From: Flectonema sp. DT1601
Taxonomy: Eukaryota > Euglenozoa > Diplonemea > Diplonemida > Diplonemidae
Direction: 5' to 3'
Assembly (NCBI GenBank): GCA_964019425.1
Contig: OZ025796.1
Coordinates: 310,001 to 374,000 of the forward strand
Length of the DNA stretch: 64,000 nt
Within the stretch, counting starts at the first letter, position 1. Each line of letters begins with the position of its first letter. A program made the translations under genes and the position numbers. Below the pieces are notes generated by a model that ran no database searches, had not been told where the DNA came from, and saw only the letters and a list, made by a program, of their open reading frames with translations. This document shows positions 30,301-41,050 of this stretch, in pieces.

Positions 30301-30415
30301 TTGGGGATGTCGGAGGCGGTGGTTGAACTGGTAGTGGAATGTCACCCGGGATACCTCCTCTTATTGGTGACCTCCCCCCCGCTGACGGAGACGTCAACGG
30401 TGATTTCCAACTCAT
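27341..30415 (-). CDS. TRP-family cation channel with ankyrin repeats and an extra N-terminal four-helix membrane domain
   Basis: The 1024-residue protein has a Pro/Arg-rich cytosolic N-terminus (1-265) and then four hydrophobic helices (about 269-287, 291-311, 316-338, 347-367). An ankyrin-repeat region follows (about 385-615; TPLHCALLRG, GLHFAI, WPLLFAV, NALHFCV, TPFTLAA). The six-helix channel is about 675-935, with GTGPFVVMIWKMLGSDLMRF before S5 and a pore loop near 883-895. S6 LLLNLLIAMM is followed by a TRP-box-like VWNLEWARLIIALE (947-960). Ankyrins plus this S5/TRP-box signature resemble TRPV channels. The four helices before the ankyrins are not part of any TRPV I know. CAG acceptor-like site 14 nt before the ATG. 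Ion selectivity cannot be read. Confidence 0.9.
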   Translation of the reverse strand: MSWKSPLTSPSAGGRSPIRGGIPGDIPLPVQPPPPTSPISQRYNEYSGRRPTGAAFDYDVDRERTFRAEAERDLLRAEHQALRSQLSDTRRLLARPLSARGVSSAVHEVEVAPTAPSKSEVRSRVSRSETIAVKTDMKSERRQRCSFITASPVEPVPPPPPPTAGESEIVLIHYEMVAIEEKIARITIPVQKRMGYKPSLPGSKPTFTTTDRVFSRLPIVTEDELAREKTLLTKWYELRERFDEAQHSEDVTESPEREATPRFESLKEAYWYILAVIGILILFYLYISDIEGWLMLLWASCFLTVAVWATLCKRKLIPVWLSLLVCFSLSLSSLITIMVQEEEQDGAGVAIATPILVTAAFIIFLAFTGRENYVLGELNSADNSVSDPVFRAVIEGDLAGLQRLVVSAPWKLRRRDDMTATPLHCALLRGVSSFEHRAIVDWITLFMPALALDVYTGNIFNGISGLHFAIIHRDKHNIHKFLHISPHHLSHRAVGNFFEEGSETYYGGEWPLLFAVSGNQPEIVAYVLQIGAERLRLSEKEHLLVKDTHGNNALHFCVYHNLPQMYDYVKFLMKEHKVDFGEDGTFNQDKFTPFTLAAHLGHKEIFEHLIDCNTDEVWQVGSCKCRRIWLDELDPINTRTHVKSVLQLLVDREHADLLMIPAVKELLLMKWKTFAERLWLGRFALLMCFVLAYSVVVFYGPLVRIQAENNSRVCSGDVWFGDSSVSFWWIIWCEIASYPLQRFCESVVLIGTGYRVMNEIKQMTSLPTEVYFGRRGSMLVEQLMVWMFAFCITCACGCRFAGEYSYEDLGLAFGALILWCHVLHELLGFRGTGPFVVMIWKMLGSDLMRFLIIFATFLIGFTQALYLLVNKYGAGHFFRRLMGCFVALLGQADVSALLIDEDSSHFPYISTALLLVYVLMVSILLLNLLIAMMTTTYSKIYDESDKVWNLEWARLIIALEALLTTEQKSQKGYKYWGEVNTPQGVRRFFLLPSSREQDVVDYQSVPPVWPPDAPQSVATLIKRQ

Positions 30416-30797
30416 TTTATATATCAGAACTGCTTTTAAAAAAGAAATTATTACTTATTTTAAAAACCATCTGAAAGACTGACAAAGTAGTGCACTCTCT
30501 CCCCCCTTCATCAAACAGAGTTCTAGTTAACACATGAATGACTACTTCATAATCGTGGATCAAATCACCAACAGCAGTAATTTGATTGCCGAAACGTATT
30601 GTTGTTAAGAAGGGGAAAAAAATGAATCAAAAAAAATTCAAAAGGATTGTTACATTTCACGCGTTTCGTTTTTTTTTTTTTTTTTTTTTCTGTTGTACCC
30701 AAGCGCAACATAACTTATAAAATATCTTAAGAAATTTTATTTTATTAAGATTTCTGTATTGCTTGTGCACAAACAAAATAAAAGTACGAAGAGGGGG

Positions 30798-30830
<33 letters not shown>

Positions 30831-31099
30831 AAGTAACACATGAAATCTTCCATGGATTACTAATTTATGTAGCAGTCACTCGATCACAAGAAACGTTATA
30901 CTTTTTTGATCAGGCTCGCAGATTTAGTATTGCTGTGTGATCGTTTTAGGAAAACGCTATAATTCTGATCAATTGACCAACTGAAAGTCTCTCAGTTTAC
31001 GTTTTTAATAACAAAATTGAACAAATTGAACAAAAGAACATAAAAACGGGATAATCGTTCCTGAACATTTACTGAGGGACATTTAAGCTGACGGCGGGG

Positions 31100-31137
<38 letters not shown>

Positions 31138-31153
31138 AATCTTTTAAAACGCG
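30416..31153. other. Gene-free spacer
   Basis: About 0.74 kb. Contains T and A runs at 30668-30690, 30797-30825 and 31105-31133. No coding or RNA feature seen; probably the decarboxylase 3' UTR plus intergenic DNA. Confidence 0.5.
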
Positions 31154-32641
31154 CTACAATGACTTCAAGTGGTTCTGTCCTTTGCGTAGAACCTTCCAAA
31201 GTTTTTTAGCGTGAGACGCTTTTGTGTTAACTCCGCCAAATGCCACTCTAATTATGTCTTCTCCCTCTAATACAGATGGATTGAAATAGTATCCTTTCTC
31301 AATACAGTATTCACATATCTCACGAGAAATGTTTTTTCCAGACGATGAAAACACCTGAAAACAGACGAGTGAAGTGTCAGTTTTAACAACCAATTTAAAA
31401 TTTGACTCCGAAGCCATTTCTTTACGTAGTACGTCGGCGCATGAAATTCCATTTCTAATACTTTTTTGAATACCAGACTTTCCATAGTATGACAGAACCA
31501 TCCAAACTCGGAGGGATCGAAATTTTCTTCCCAGAGGAACACCCCAGTCTTTAAACTCTGGAGCATAGATAGTGCTGTCATCCACATCTGTTGACATGTA
31601 GCTGTCAGTGGCAGCATAGATGTCCATTAAAGGTTTTCGATCTCTCAGGTACAATAGAGAAGTATCAAATCCACATAGCATCCATTTGCTTGCGTTTACA
31701 TTAATACTGTCAGCTACCTGTTCGACTTCTTTACTGCGAGGTTGGAATTCTGGAAGGGACCATGTTGAGCCAGCGTATGCGGCATCAACATGAATCCATA
31801 CTTTGTATTTATTTCTTAGCTCATCAAAGCCGTTCATGATGTCATAACCGCATGTGTTTGTAGTTCCATAATTTAATTGAATCAAACAAGGTTGTAAACC
31901 AGCAGCGAGATCCTTAATAATCTGAGCCTCTACGTCAGCTGCTGTGATACCGTAGTTTCCAGTCTGTTCTAGGATTCTTGATTTTATTTTATGACAACGA
32001 ATACCAGCGACTCTGGTTGCTTTCTCACCACTAAAATGAGTGCAGGTAGAATGATAGGCAACTAGCTTTGACGAGTCGGTGTTGAATTTTAAGGTGTCGA
32101 TGTCTGATTGTTTGTGACTACCGTTTGACAGTAGCTCAGTGAGTTTTTGAACTCTGGCAGCAGCAGCGATTCCGACAATACAATCAGATGCTGTTGTCTG
32201 GATCATTCCACCACCTTTACCTGATGTATGAAGGAAAGGTCCTCCTATTCCGTACAAGTTAGCAATCCAATCCATGACAACAACTTCAAGTTCTGTCGCA
32301 ATCGGACAACTTGCCCATTGCAATCCAAGAGCTCCAAGTGACGTTATCACCATGTCACCCATCACTGCTGGAACTGTTGTATTCGCTGGAAAATACGCCA
32401 TAAAATTAGGATGTTGCCACTGAACTACTCCCGGAAGAACTTTCTTTTCAAGTTCCTCAAGAATCTTTTTATACTCTTTTGGTTGTGATGGCATTCCCTT
32501 AAACTGCTTTGCAAGCTCACCTGGTTTAACATTTGGCAATAGACGGGTAGCACCACTACTGACTGGAGAGAGTTGTTTCTCAAGTACCTTCAGGGTAGCA
32601 TTACCAAGCACACGAAGTGATTTCGGATCGAGGCCTGCCAT
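31154..32641 (-). CDS. Aromatic-L-amino-acid decarboxylase family (group II PLP)
   Basis: The 495-residue protein is a full-length group II PLP decarboxylase. HPNFMAYFPANTTVPAVMGD (77-96) is the substrate-binding signature. H202 (CTHFSGEKA) aligns with the PLP-stacking His of animal AADC, D286 (IHVDAAYAG) with the pyridine-N Asp, and K319 (NASKWM) with the Schiff-base Lys. Y348 (DSYMS) falls at the catalytic-loop Tyr of AADC by residue count. With both His and Tyr in place it should be a true decarboxylase, acting on DOPA, tyrosine or tryptophan, not an aldehyde synthase. The residue before Lys is Ser rather than the usual His. The acceptor-like site (AAG) is 17 nt before the ATG. Which aromatic amine it makes cannot be told. 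Confidence 0.93.
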   Translation of the reverse strand: MAGLDPKSLRVLGNATLKVLEKQLSPVSSGATRLLPNVKPGELAKQFKGMPSQPKEYKKILEELEKKVLPGVVQWQHPNFMAYFPANTTVPAVMGDMVITSLGALGLQWASCPIATELEVVVMDWIANLYGIGGPFLHTSGKGGGMIQTTASDCIVGIAAAARVQKLTELLSNGSHKQSDIDTLKFNTDSSKLVAYHSTCTHFSGEKATRVAGIRCHKIKSRILEQTGNYGITAADVEAQIIKDLAAGLQPCLIQLNYGTTNTCGYDIMNGFDELRNKYKVWIHVDAAYAGSTWSLPEFQPRSKEVEQVADSINVNASKWMLCGFDTSLLYLRDRKPLMDIYAATDSYMSTDVDDSTIYAPEFKDWGVPLGRKFRSLRVWMVLSYYGKSGIQKSIRNGISCADVLRKEMASESNFKLVVKTDTSLVCFQVFSSSGKNISREICEYCIEKGYYFNPSVLEGEDIIRVAFGGVNTKASHAKKLWKVLRKGQNHLKSL

Positions 32642-33131
32642 GTGTATTTATTAGGTGTCTTTAAAAAAATAAGTTAACAAGATACCACACACAAACATTA
32701 CAACTCAACTACAGGGGCACATGTGGGAGGTAATGTGAGAACGGTAGTGGTAAGGGAAAAAACCATTATTTTATTTTTTTATTTTTTTTTTAAATTTCAT
32801 TCTTTTTTTTTTTTTTTTTATTGTTTATTTTTTTTTTTTTTTTTAAAAAAACTATTCTTGGTCCCATTATCTTGCAGTGGAACTCACTCGCTTTTATTTA
32901 TTTATTTTGGTTCTCCCTTTCCTCTCTTCTCTCTTTTTCTTGATGTTCGAAAAGAAAATTAAAAGGCAAGGGAGAGATGCCCGGAAGCAAAGAGTGTTGC
33001 AACCAGTTCTAGGAACACCGGGTAGTAAATATCACTTTTTTTTTTTTTTTTTTGAAAAGATTAAAAAGTCAAAAAAAAAAAAAAAAACAAGAATGGAAAA
33101 AAGAAAAAACGAAAATTAGTAAAAAAATTAA

Positions 33132-33162
<31 letters not shown>

Positions 33163-34470
33163 AAACAAACGAAAAAGTATCAGGCATTGAAGTCAGATTG
33201 ATTGCGGGAAGGGAAAAAGACAGAAAAAGAAAAAAAAAAGAGGGCGAAAGCCACACATATTCGTTTTTTTTTGAAAACGAAAAAATACCAAACTGCCCTG
33301 GTCGAACTGCCTTCACGGAATCTCCCCAACCTATCTGACCAGTGCTGTTGCTACTGCCAATAAAAGTGACTAGCACAACAGTTTTCTGCAGTTAATGCAC
33401 AACACAAAAAAAAAATAAAAAAAATCAGAAAAAATTTAAAAAAAAAAAGAAATGCACTATACCATGTTTTATATTATTTTTTTTGTTTTATTTTGTCTTT
33501 ATCAAGTACTTCGGACAATGGGGAACGAAATCTCACATCACCCCTCTTCTCTTGCGGGAATCCCACAGGAGAGAGCTGAGCTTTGTCACCCGAAAAGACA
33601 TTCAATAGGTCCAACGAAACATGTGTCCGAGGGACACAAAAGATACGGTGTGCAGAAGTGTATTAATTTTTTTTTTCTTCTTCTTCTTTCTTTTTTTTCC
33701 CACTTTAGTTTTCCTCTGCTTCCAGCTGCAGAACAGGCATCCTTCATCAGCAAGATGCAGAACGTTGTGAAAACAAACGGTGTTGAGAAAAAAAGAGAAA
33801 AAAAAAAAAAAAAAATTGAAACGAAACCTCTAGTGAGAAACCCTCCTCAATTTTTTTTATTTTTTTTTTTTCCCACTTTTTCTGATATCGAATACCTTAC
33901 AAACTTAGTACTACTTAAATTATTCTTTCGAAAGTAGATGAATGGCGGCGGGAAGAGAAAAAAATGGGAAAAACAAAAGATCGACTCTCTTTACGTTAAT
34001 TGTGTGTTTGTGCCAAATCGGTATTTTTAAGAAAAGAAAGATGTACGGGGGGAGAGAATACAGACAACTACGTGGCAAATTTATGTGATAAGGTAACAGA
34101 AAAGATACAACAAAATAAAATGAAGGGCAGTCTTTTCCCATCAGCAAACAAAGACTAGAATGCCCAAGGACTTTTTCCTTCTTTTTTTTTTTTTTTTTTT
34201 CTTTCTCCCACATTAAAGTCACATGCCAAGAAGGGGCGGAGGGGGTAGTACAACATCTCACTAGGCACGGGAGCGGTAATCTGAAGGTATCATATGTGTT
34301 GGGAGGTATACACGGGTGGGAGAGGATTGCTTTTTTTTTTCTGATTAGTTTTTTTGTATTTATTTTCTTTAATATTTTTTTTTTTTGTATTCGGAAGGGG
34401 AAGGGGGAAAAGGAGAGAAAAGAAAAGAGGAAAAAAAAAAAAAAGAATTCTAATCCAAGTAAAAAATATC
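32642..34470. other. Gene-free spacer, 1.8 kb
   Basis: Between the myosin stop and the decarboxylase start. Very rich in A/T runs (32800-32845, 33030-33090, 33130-33155, 33795-33870, 34180-34200, 34430). A less AT-biased patch at about 33500-33660 has open frame on the plus strand but no recognisable protein. Much of this may be the myosin 3' UTR. Confidence 0.5.
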
Positions 34471-34968
34471 TTACTGCATTGAAGGTCTCTCCCATTGTTT
34501 TCTACCATCCACATTCTTATAGAAGATATCACCACGTGAAGACTCGACCTGCTTCCAACCAGGAGGTAAGGCATCGTCCATCATATCACGTGGAGGGGCT
34601 CCATACTTCTTTTGTAAAGCATCAAACAACGCCTCTTCATGTCCTCTGTACTGAACTAAGGTGCTGACAACACTTGGAAGTTTTTGAGGATTGTACCTTT
34701 GATAAAAGTTTAGTAACCTCCTTCTGTAAAACGAATCAATGTTACCCTTTGCCTTCCCTCCTGGGGATCCAGTGGCGGAAGTGCGCTGTGGAGATCCATA
34801 GCCGCCCTGTTTGGATTAATTTTTTTTTCTTTCCGTTTGCCCCCACCCATTGAACTACAAAAACGAAATAAAATAAAACATACCTGTTGAGGAGAAACCG
34901 ACGAGGTAGCACCTGGTGACTGCTGTCTAGCGAGAGGAGAATTGGTTTCCCATATAAGCTTTGCCAAC

Positions 34969-35002
<34 letters not shown>

Positions 35003-38000
35003 CAACACTGATACTAATAAATAAATGATAAAGAATATAACAAACCTGTTGCTCAACACTCATTGGATCGTTGAATGGAGCTCCACCAGCTGGTCGCTGA
35101 CTGGCCTGAACATCAGTCGGGGAGTTGTTGGTGTGTGAGACGGGGTGTTGATGTTGAGAAGGAAGGTGCTGGACAGGAGCAATCATCGACTGTTGTTTTG
35201 GGAACCCATAAGCAGGTTCCTGTACAGGTGGTTGCAATTCCGAGTGAGGAGACCCAGCCACTGAACGTTGTGGTGTTGGTATGAAAGGAGAGGCTGTTGC
35301 AGCCTCAGGACTTGGTGTTGGTTGCCACTGTTGATGAGAAAGAATTGGCTGCTGATAGGCAACATCTGAGCGACCATCAGACTCAGCCTCAGCCATTGGA
35401 GGAACCTTCAACCCTTGATCAAGCATAGCACTCTGCCTCTGTGATGTAATTCTGGACATTGATTGAGTACTAGTTGCATGAGGCTGTGACGCTACAGGTT
35501 GTTGAGGAGCGTACTGATGCATTGATACAGCATCAACTACTGCAGGGTTCATTGTCTCTACTCTGTGAATGTCAACAAACTCAGTTGGTTGAATCTGATG
35601 CAAGACTGGCTCTTGAGGTATAGCCCCAGCCTGAATATACTGACCAGGGAACATTCCTTCAGATCCTTCAGTTAAAGGCATTGCTGGTTCATCAAGTCTC
35701 TTCTTAACTTTCATCTTATCAAGAAATCTGTTAATCTGATCAAGAAGTCCCTTTGACTTACCCTTTGAAGGTCCCTTAGTAAGAGCTGGATATAATTCAC
35801 CCTTGTGATGCTTCTTACGAGATGGGTTCTTGTGTTCGAGTTTCCAGCAGGCATCGCAGAGCTTCAATTTACATTCAGCGCATAGATGGAATGCTGGTCT
35901 TCCTTCGATATCATGACAGACGTCACACATGTAGAGAAGAAGCTTCTTTTTGTGGTCTCTTCTTTTCTTATTTTTATGCTCGTTAAACCAACAGTTTTCA
36001 CATAACTTCTCAGGTTGTCTGGAGTCACATTCTTCACACGAGTAGAGGGCCGCACGGCCTTCTGATTTCGCGCAAATACTGCAGGCACGATCGGTGTTTT
36101 TCTTCAACCAAGATACGACGTCTTTTCCCTTAAATTTGTCCAGACAGACTTCAACACCCTGGGCCTTAGTAGTGACATCAGCCCAGACACCTTCTTCACC
36201 GTCTGGGTAGAGAAATTGCTTTTTGTGCTTCCTTCTCTTCGGGTTTTTGTGTTCATCGTGCCAGCACTGCTTGCACAACATCAACTTACACGGCGTGCAA
36301 AACCACAAGGCTGGAAGTGCCTTCTCCTTTTTATCATAACCTCGTGTACACAAGTCACATTCAAAGTATAGAAGTAATTTTGAATGGTGAGATCTCTTTT
36401 TGTTACGATGTTCGATGTCCCAGCACTGTTCGCAGAGCTTTTCATCACATTCCGTGCAGACGTAAATAGCCATACGAGGTTCTTCACCTGTGTAATTACT
36501 GTCACAAACAGTGCAGGCTCTGTCACTTGAAAACTGTCCCTCGAATGGGTTGACCTCTGGGATTTCTTCCTCTGGCTCAGATGGGATTTCTGGTTCTGGC
36601 TCTGGCTCTGGCTCTGGTTCAGGTTCCGGTTCTGGTTCGGCAACACTTTCCTCGCGAGGACATCCAGGTGCTGGAGGGAGTTTCTTTGTCTGATTGTAAA
36701 TGTTTTGTGCTTCAGCACGTCTCTTGGTGACTTCCTTCATTTCATCTCTGATTATCTTCTGAATGGATTTGATTTTATCCATTCTAGCCTTGTGACGAGC
36801 AATAAGATCTTTAAGCTTTCTCCTACCTGCGTTTTGAGCGTTCAAACGATGAATTTTCTGCGCTTCGTCTCTGGCAGCCTCTAGAGCCTGGTTGGCTTCA
36901 GTCTTCAAAAACATTTTTGTTGTTCCGACCTGAGCCTTCAACTGTTCGATACCAACCTTGTCGCAAACCTTTCTTGACCATTCTTTCATTGCGGCAACAT
37001 CATCAAGAGGAGGGCCACATCCCATGATGATTTTGAAACGGCAGACGAAGTTCTTGAATTTTGGTCGGACTGGGAATCCAGCCTTTCTGATTTTGACAGT
37101 ACCCAAAACACCTGAAGACTCTAACTGTTGCATAGTTGTGATACCGTGAACCTTGAGTGGTTTCTTTGCTGGATGAGGCTTTACGCATCGAATCCAATGA
37201 GGATTAGTGCTGTTAATAAGTTCCATCATATCAACCAACTGTTGCTTAAAGAATCCTCCAACAGTAATCTTCTTAGCGTTCTCATCAGGTTCTGGTAGAA
37301 GAGTTTTAATTAGTTCTTGTTCTGAAGAACGCATCATAAGTTTCATAGCTGGTTTTAAAGTGTCTCTGTTCTTATCTAACCAACCTTCAACAGTGTAGTT
37401 AACGGTTGCAGCGTAGTGAAGAACCATGAATGAATTCTTAGCCAATTTTTTAGTAGCAAAAAACTTGTGCTTGTCTTTGAAGGCATCCATGACCTTGTCG
37501 AGGAAGCCCTCATCAGTACCAGTTCCCATGGCACATTCGTCGTCAAGAAGACCAAATACTCCAGTCTTTGCGGTCATCAGAGTCAGGCAAGGCATGTTGT
37601 CTGGGCAGACAACTTCAGTGACGTCGACACCTTCAGCTCTGCACTCGTCCATATCCTTTTGAAAGATGTAATTGTTGTAATGGTTTTGAAGGGTTTCGTT
37701 GGCCAAGTTGATACAAATCTGTTCGAAAGAGTTGTACTCAAAATCTTCAAATCCGAAAATGTCGAGCAATCCGATAAAGTTTTGACCAGTTCCTGAGTCA
37801 GTCAGGTCGTTGATAGTTAACACTTGCCATGAGAACAGCGAATCATAAGTCGCCTTAATAAGCGAATCACGACCGTCAGCACTCTTAACTTTCGTCAGTT
37901 TTCTTACAACAGGTCCATCACGAGTGTTCATGGTGGTTGTTACAAGTTCCCTTTCGATGACACTTTTGTCGGTTTTCCATTGTTCGGTTGCCTTTTGAAG

Positions 38001-39122
38001 GAATGGGAAGCCGGCAGGATCAATTTCACAGCTGTCCTTATCAATTTCTTTAAAGTCACACTGAATAAGATGAAGACAACCTGCAACAGTTCTCCAAATA
38101 CCGTCGATGTTTACCTCACTGAATCCACAATCAGCCATAGCTACTAAAGCAATACTGTAGTCTTCTCCATCATCGACCCCAGGGATGTCGCAGGAGTTTC
38201 CGGCATTGCAAGATTTGTAAGTCTTGCAAGCGTCAAGCGCATACTTACCAGCATCACCTCCCTTTGATAATAAGTAGAATGCGTGATACACTCTCTCGTT
38301 TGGGGAAGCAGTAACAATACGTGACTTTTCTAAAAGATATTTTGTGGTGAAGGCACCAACAAGAAAACCATCATTATCAAATTGAACTTTCATGAACTTT
38401 CCAAAACGAGAAGAGTTGTCATTTCTAACGGTCTTTGCGTTACCGAAACCTTCCAAAATAGGAGAGGCCTGGTTGATGTTGTATGCGACCTTACGAGCGG
38501 CTTCCTTTGATGCTTCTTCTCCCTGACGACAAGATAACGCACCAAGGTACTTCATTACAATCTTTGCCGCTTCGGTTTTTCCTGCACCAGATTCTCCTGA
38601 AATAAGAATACACTGGTCAGATTCATCTCTTCTCAATTCATTCCAAGTGTTGTGAGCCTGAGCCCATGAGTGGGGAACGTTGCTACGAATGACTTCACCT
38701 TCAGCGAGGTAATCAGGCATCTTAGCATCCATGTACTTTGGAATCTTAAAGTTCCAAGGGTTAAGAGCAACAACAATAGCACCAATGTTTGTATAAACAG
38801 TATCAACCATATATCTTGTGTATAAACAACGTTGAATAGTTGAATCGTGAAGAACAGTAAGTTGAAGCAAATCATCGACGTCTTCGTCAATCACATCTTC
38901 TCTGACTGGCCAGATCTTACTTTCCTCAAGCTTTGCGACAGTTTGTAACGCTTCAACTTTTGAAGCGCTGTAGTCGAGACCTTTCACAGTAAAGTACTTG
39001 CCATCATCGGTATCAACTATTCCGACGGCCCAAGCATGGTTAGGCTCCCAATAAAACACTTTTGCACCAGGTTTGCAAAGATTTCTGTTCAGAGACTCCT
39101 CATCTTTCATAACACCACCCAT
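34471..39122 (-). CDS. Unconventional myosin with four B-box-like zinc fingers and a C-terminal WW domain
   Basis: Three exons: 35046-39122, 34884-34967 and 34471-34806; introns of 78 and 77 nt, phase 0; 1498 residues. The motor domain spans about 75-700: P-loop GESGAGKT (176-183), switch I NDNSSRFG (234-241), switch II DIFGFE (454-459) and relay/converter GVLGTVKIRKAGFPVR. An SH3-like N-terminal segment precedes it. A charged neck helix (about 725-812), an EP repeat (829-845) and four Cys/His fingers (870-913, 922-966, 1014-1057, 1066-1106), each with CxxCW-x3-EH, follow. The tail is Gln/Pro/Ser-rich. The last exon carries a FYQRYNP...GHEEALFDALQKKYG module and a WW domain (LPPGWKQV...FYKNVDGRKQWERP). 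The myosin class is uncertain. Confidence 0.93.
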
Positions 39123-39261
39123 TTTAGTAAATGAGTGATTACCTTATTGACGAGACGAAGTCAAAAGTTTCAAGGTACGGGAGAGATCCTGAAGGGGGAA
39201 AATAATTTGACAAAAGGTAGAATCGATAATAAAAAGGTCACAAATAGGGAAGTCATATTTA

Positions 39262-40896
39262 CTAATCCGTCTTCACGTGAGCTACGACATCTCTCAATTC
39301 ATTAAACCAGTCTGGTTTATTGTTAGATCGTTTTGATTTTTGAACAGTAGTAGTAGTGGGAGAACCTACTGGTGGTGACGAAGATCTCGGTTTCTTCAAC
39401 ACATCCAACAACGATAAAGAACTTGCAGCTCCCTCAATAATCTTTAAAGGTGGAGGTGATTGTTTTCGTGGTTCTGAGCTATATGATAAAACTTCGTTTA
39501 ATTTTTGACCAGGTGATTTTTGAACCGATATTGGTCTTCTTTCAGAGAGTTTTAAAGCTTCTGCTCCACAACGACTAGCCTGGTGTTTGACTGCTAAGTT
39601 AATTCTAAGACGCCGATCTTCGTTGTTGAGAAGTACTTCCGACAAGTCCTCAACTAAATTATGAAATAGCCTTCTGTCATTTATGTCTTTCTTCGACCTG
39701 TCTACCGGTTTGACAGGCAGCTTTAAACTTCTTATCGCAAAGAATAAATCGTTCGTAGAACGAGAGGATCGCTTTGATTTCCTGCTGGGATTTCTTTTTT
39801 TTTTTTTTCCTCGATTGCCTTCACTTACTACAGATTTATTATTTTTTTCAGTGATAGATGTGAGGTCCACATCAGCAGCCCATTTCCAAGCAACTTCTGC
39901 AGGATGGACAAAAGGACACAACGAGTCATTGCACTTCCACTCCCGAGGACATTTCACCAAATTATGAATTTTGTCACAAGACCCAGTCGTGCAGGTCCCA
40001 TGCTTATATTCAAGGCAATACTCCGAACCAGGAGAAATAGAGTTTTTGGTCTCACTCTGATCTCCAAGCAACTTCAGATATTTTATTATTTTTTGTGATT
40101 CTTTGGACACTATCCCCGACCTATTTATAACTCTAGATAGCTTATCACGTTCATTACTGTTGGTACTAAGAAATTGTTTTAAAACAGGTGTTGAACTAAC
40201 TTCATTCATCACTGAAGAACTAACTGTGTAGGGGTCACTACAGAGACTGGTCAACGTGATTAGATATCTGTTGATTCCTGTTATGTTATATTTATTTAAA
40301 ATATCAGAGTGTTCTTTATGAATTCTGTATCCCTTCTCAAGAGCCAGTTGATGCACAAACATTAAAACAGATTGCCTCACAACATCAGAATTACTTTCCT
40401 TAACAGCCTCATCAATAATTAATTTCAAATTATCAAACCGACTTGTATTCACACCAGTTGCTTTAATTATAACACTGAAAAAAGACTTCCAACGTATTTT
40501 TGTATCCCATGAAGGCTCTTTAAGAATCTTTTGAAGGTACGTCAATGAAATTTGAGTAGAGCCATGCACTGCACAGATTCTCGACAGTAACTGGTAGGTG
40601 AGGTATTTTGCCTTTGGCTCAGTAGTCAGTTGGTGGAGCTGGGTGATGTTTTCTGTAGTTCCCAAAAGTTTCGATCTATCCATCCATGAGATTATGTTAG
40701 CAATTTGAGGATCAGACATGTGAACTTTTTCTCTAAAATAATTAATAACGTCAGATGGCTTAACATCTTGTATTTCTCCTTTTACTTCACGAAGTTTGTT
40801 CAGAGATTCTCCAGCATCGAAATTCAACGGAGCAAATATTCTTTTAACAAAATCAACAGACGGTGTGCTGCACCATCTTCTCGTAAAAGACAACAT
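39262..40896 (-). CDS. Putative mitochondrial protein with two CCCH zinc fingers
   Basis: The 544-residue protein starts MLSFTRRWCSTPSVDFVKRI, a good mitochondrial presequence (Arg-rich, no acids before residue 15). Residues about 45-280 are helical and without a family I recognise, perhaps helical repeats. Two CCCH fingers follow: C294-x7-C302-x4-C307-x3-H311 and C316-x5-C322-x4-C327-x3-H331. A Lys/Arg/Ser-rich stretch (352-372) and a Pro/Ser-rich tail follow. CCCH fingers usually bind RNA; with a presequence this suggests mitochondrial RNA handling, which is inference. The basic stretch could instead be a nuclear signal. CAG acceptor-like site 12 nt before the ATG; only ~140 nt separate the stop from the myosin start. 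Confidence 0.82.
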   Translation of the reverse strand: MLSFTRRWCSTPSVDFVKRIFAPLNFDAGESLNKLREVKGEIQDVKPSDVINYFREKVHMSDPQIANIISWMDRSKLLGTTENITQLHQLTTEPKAKYLTYQLLSRICAVHGSTQISLTYLQKILKEPSWDTKIRWKSFFSVIIKATGVNTSRFDNLKLIIDEAVKESNSDVVRQSVLMFVHQLALEKGYRIHKEHSDILNKYNITGINRYLITLTSLCSDPYTVSSSVMNEVSSTPVLKQFLSTNSNERDKLSRVINRSGIVSKESQKIIKYLKLLGDQSETKNSISPGSEYCLEYKHGTCTTGSCDKIHNLVKCPREWKCNDSLCPFVHPAEVAWKWAADVDLTSITEKNNKSVVSEGNRGKKKKRNPSRKSKRSSRSTNDLFFAIRSLKLPVKPVDRSKKDINDRRLFHNLVEDLSEVLLNNEDRRLRINLAVKHQASRCGAEALKLSERRPISVQKSPGQKLNEVLSYSSEPRKQSPPPLKIIEGAASSLSLLDVLKKPRSSSPPVGSPTTTTVQKSKRSNNKPDWFNELRDVVAHVKTD

Positions 40897-41050
40897 TACA
40901 TTTAGTTACTGTTTGATGTGAATATGGTTTCGTTTTTTTTTGAGTATTTATATCAACTTAGAACACCACACCAAGTCATCACGTCAAGAAGTACGGCTAT
41001 GAAGAATAGTACTCAAGTTGGGTAAGATCATAATTTTTATTTTTATTTTT

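Noticed and set aside
31540-31570. Phe at 363 (APEFKDWG) taken as the Tyr-to-Phe change that turns AADCs into aldehyde synthases
   Set aside because: Counting from the Schiff-base Lys shows the catalytic-loop Tyr of AADC aligns with Y348 (DSYMS), which is present; F363 is a different position.
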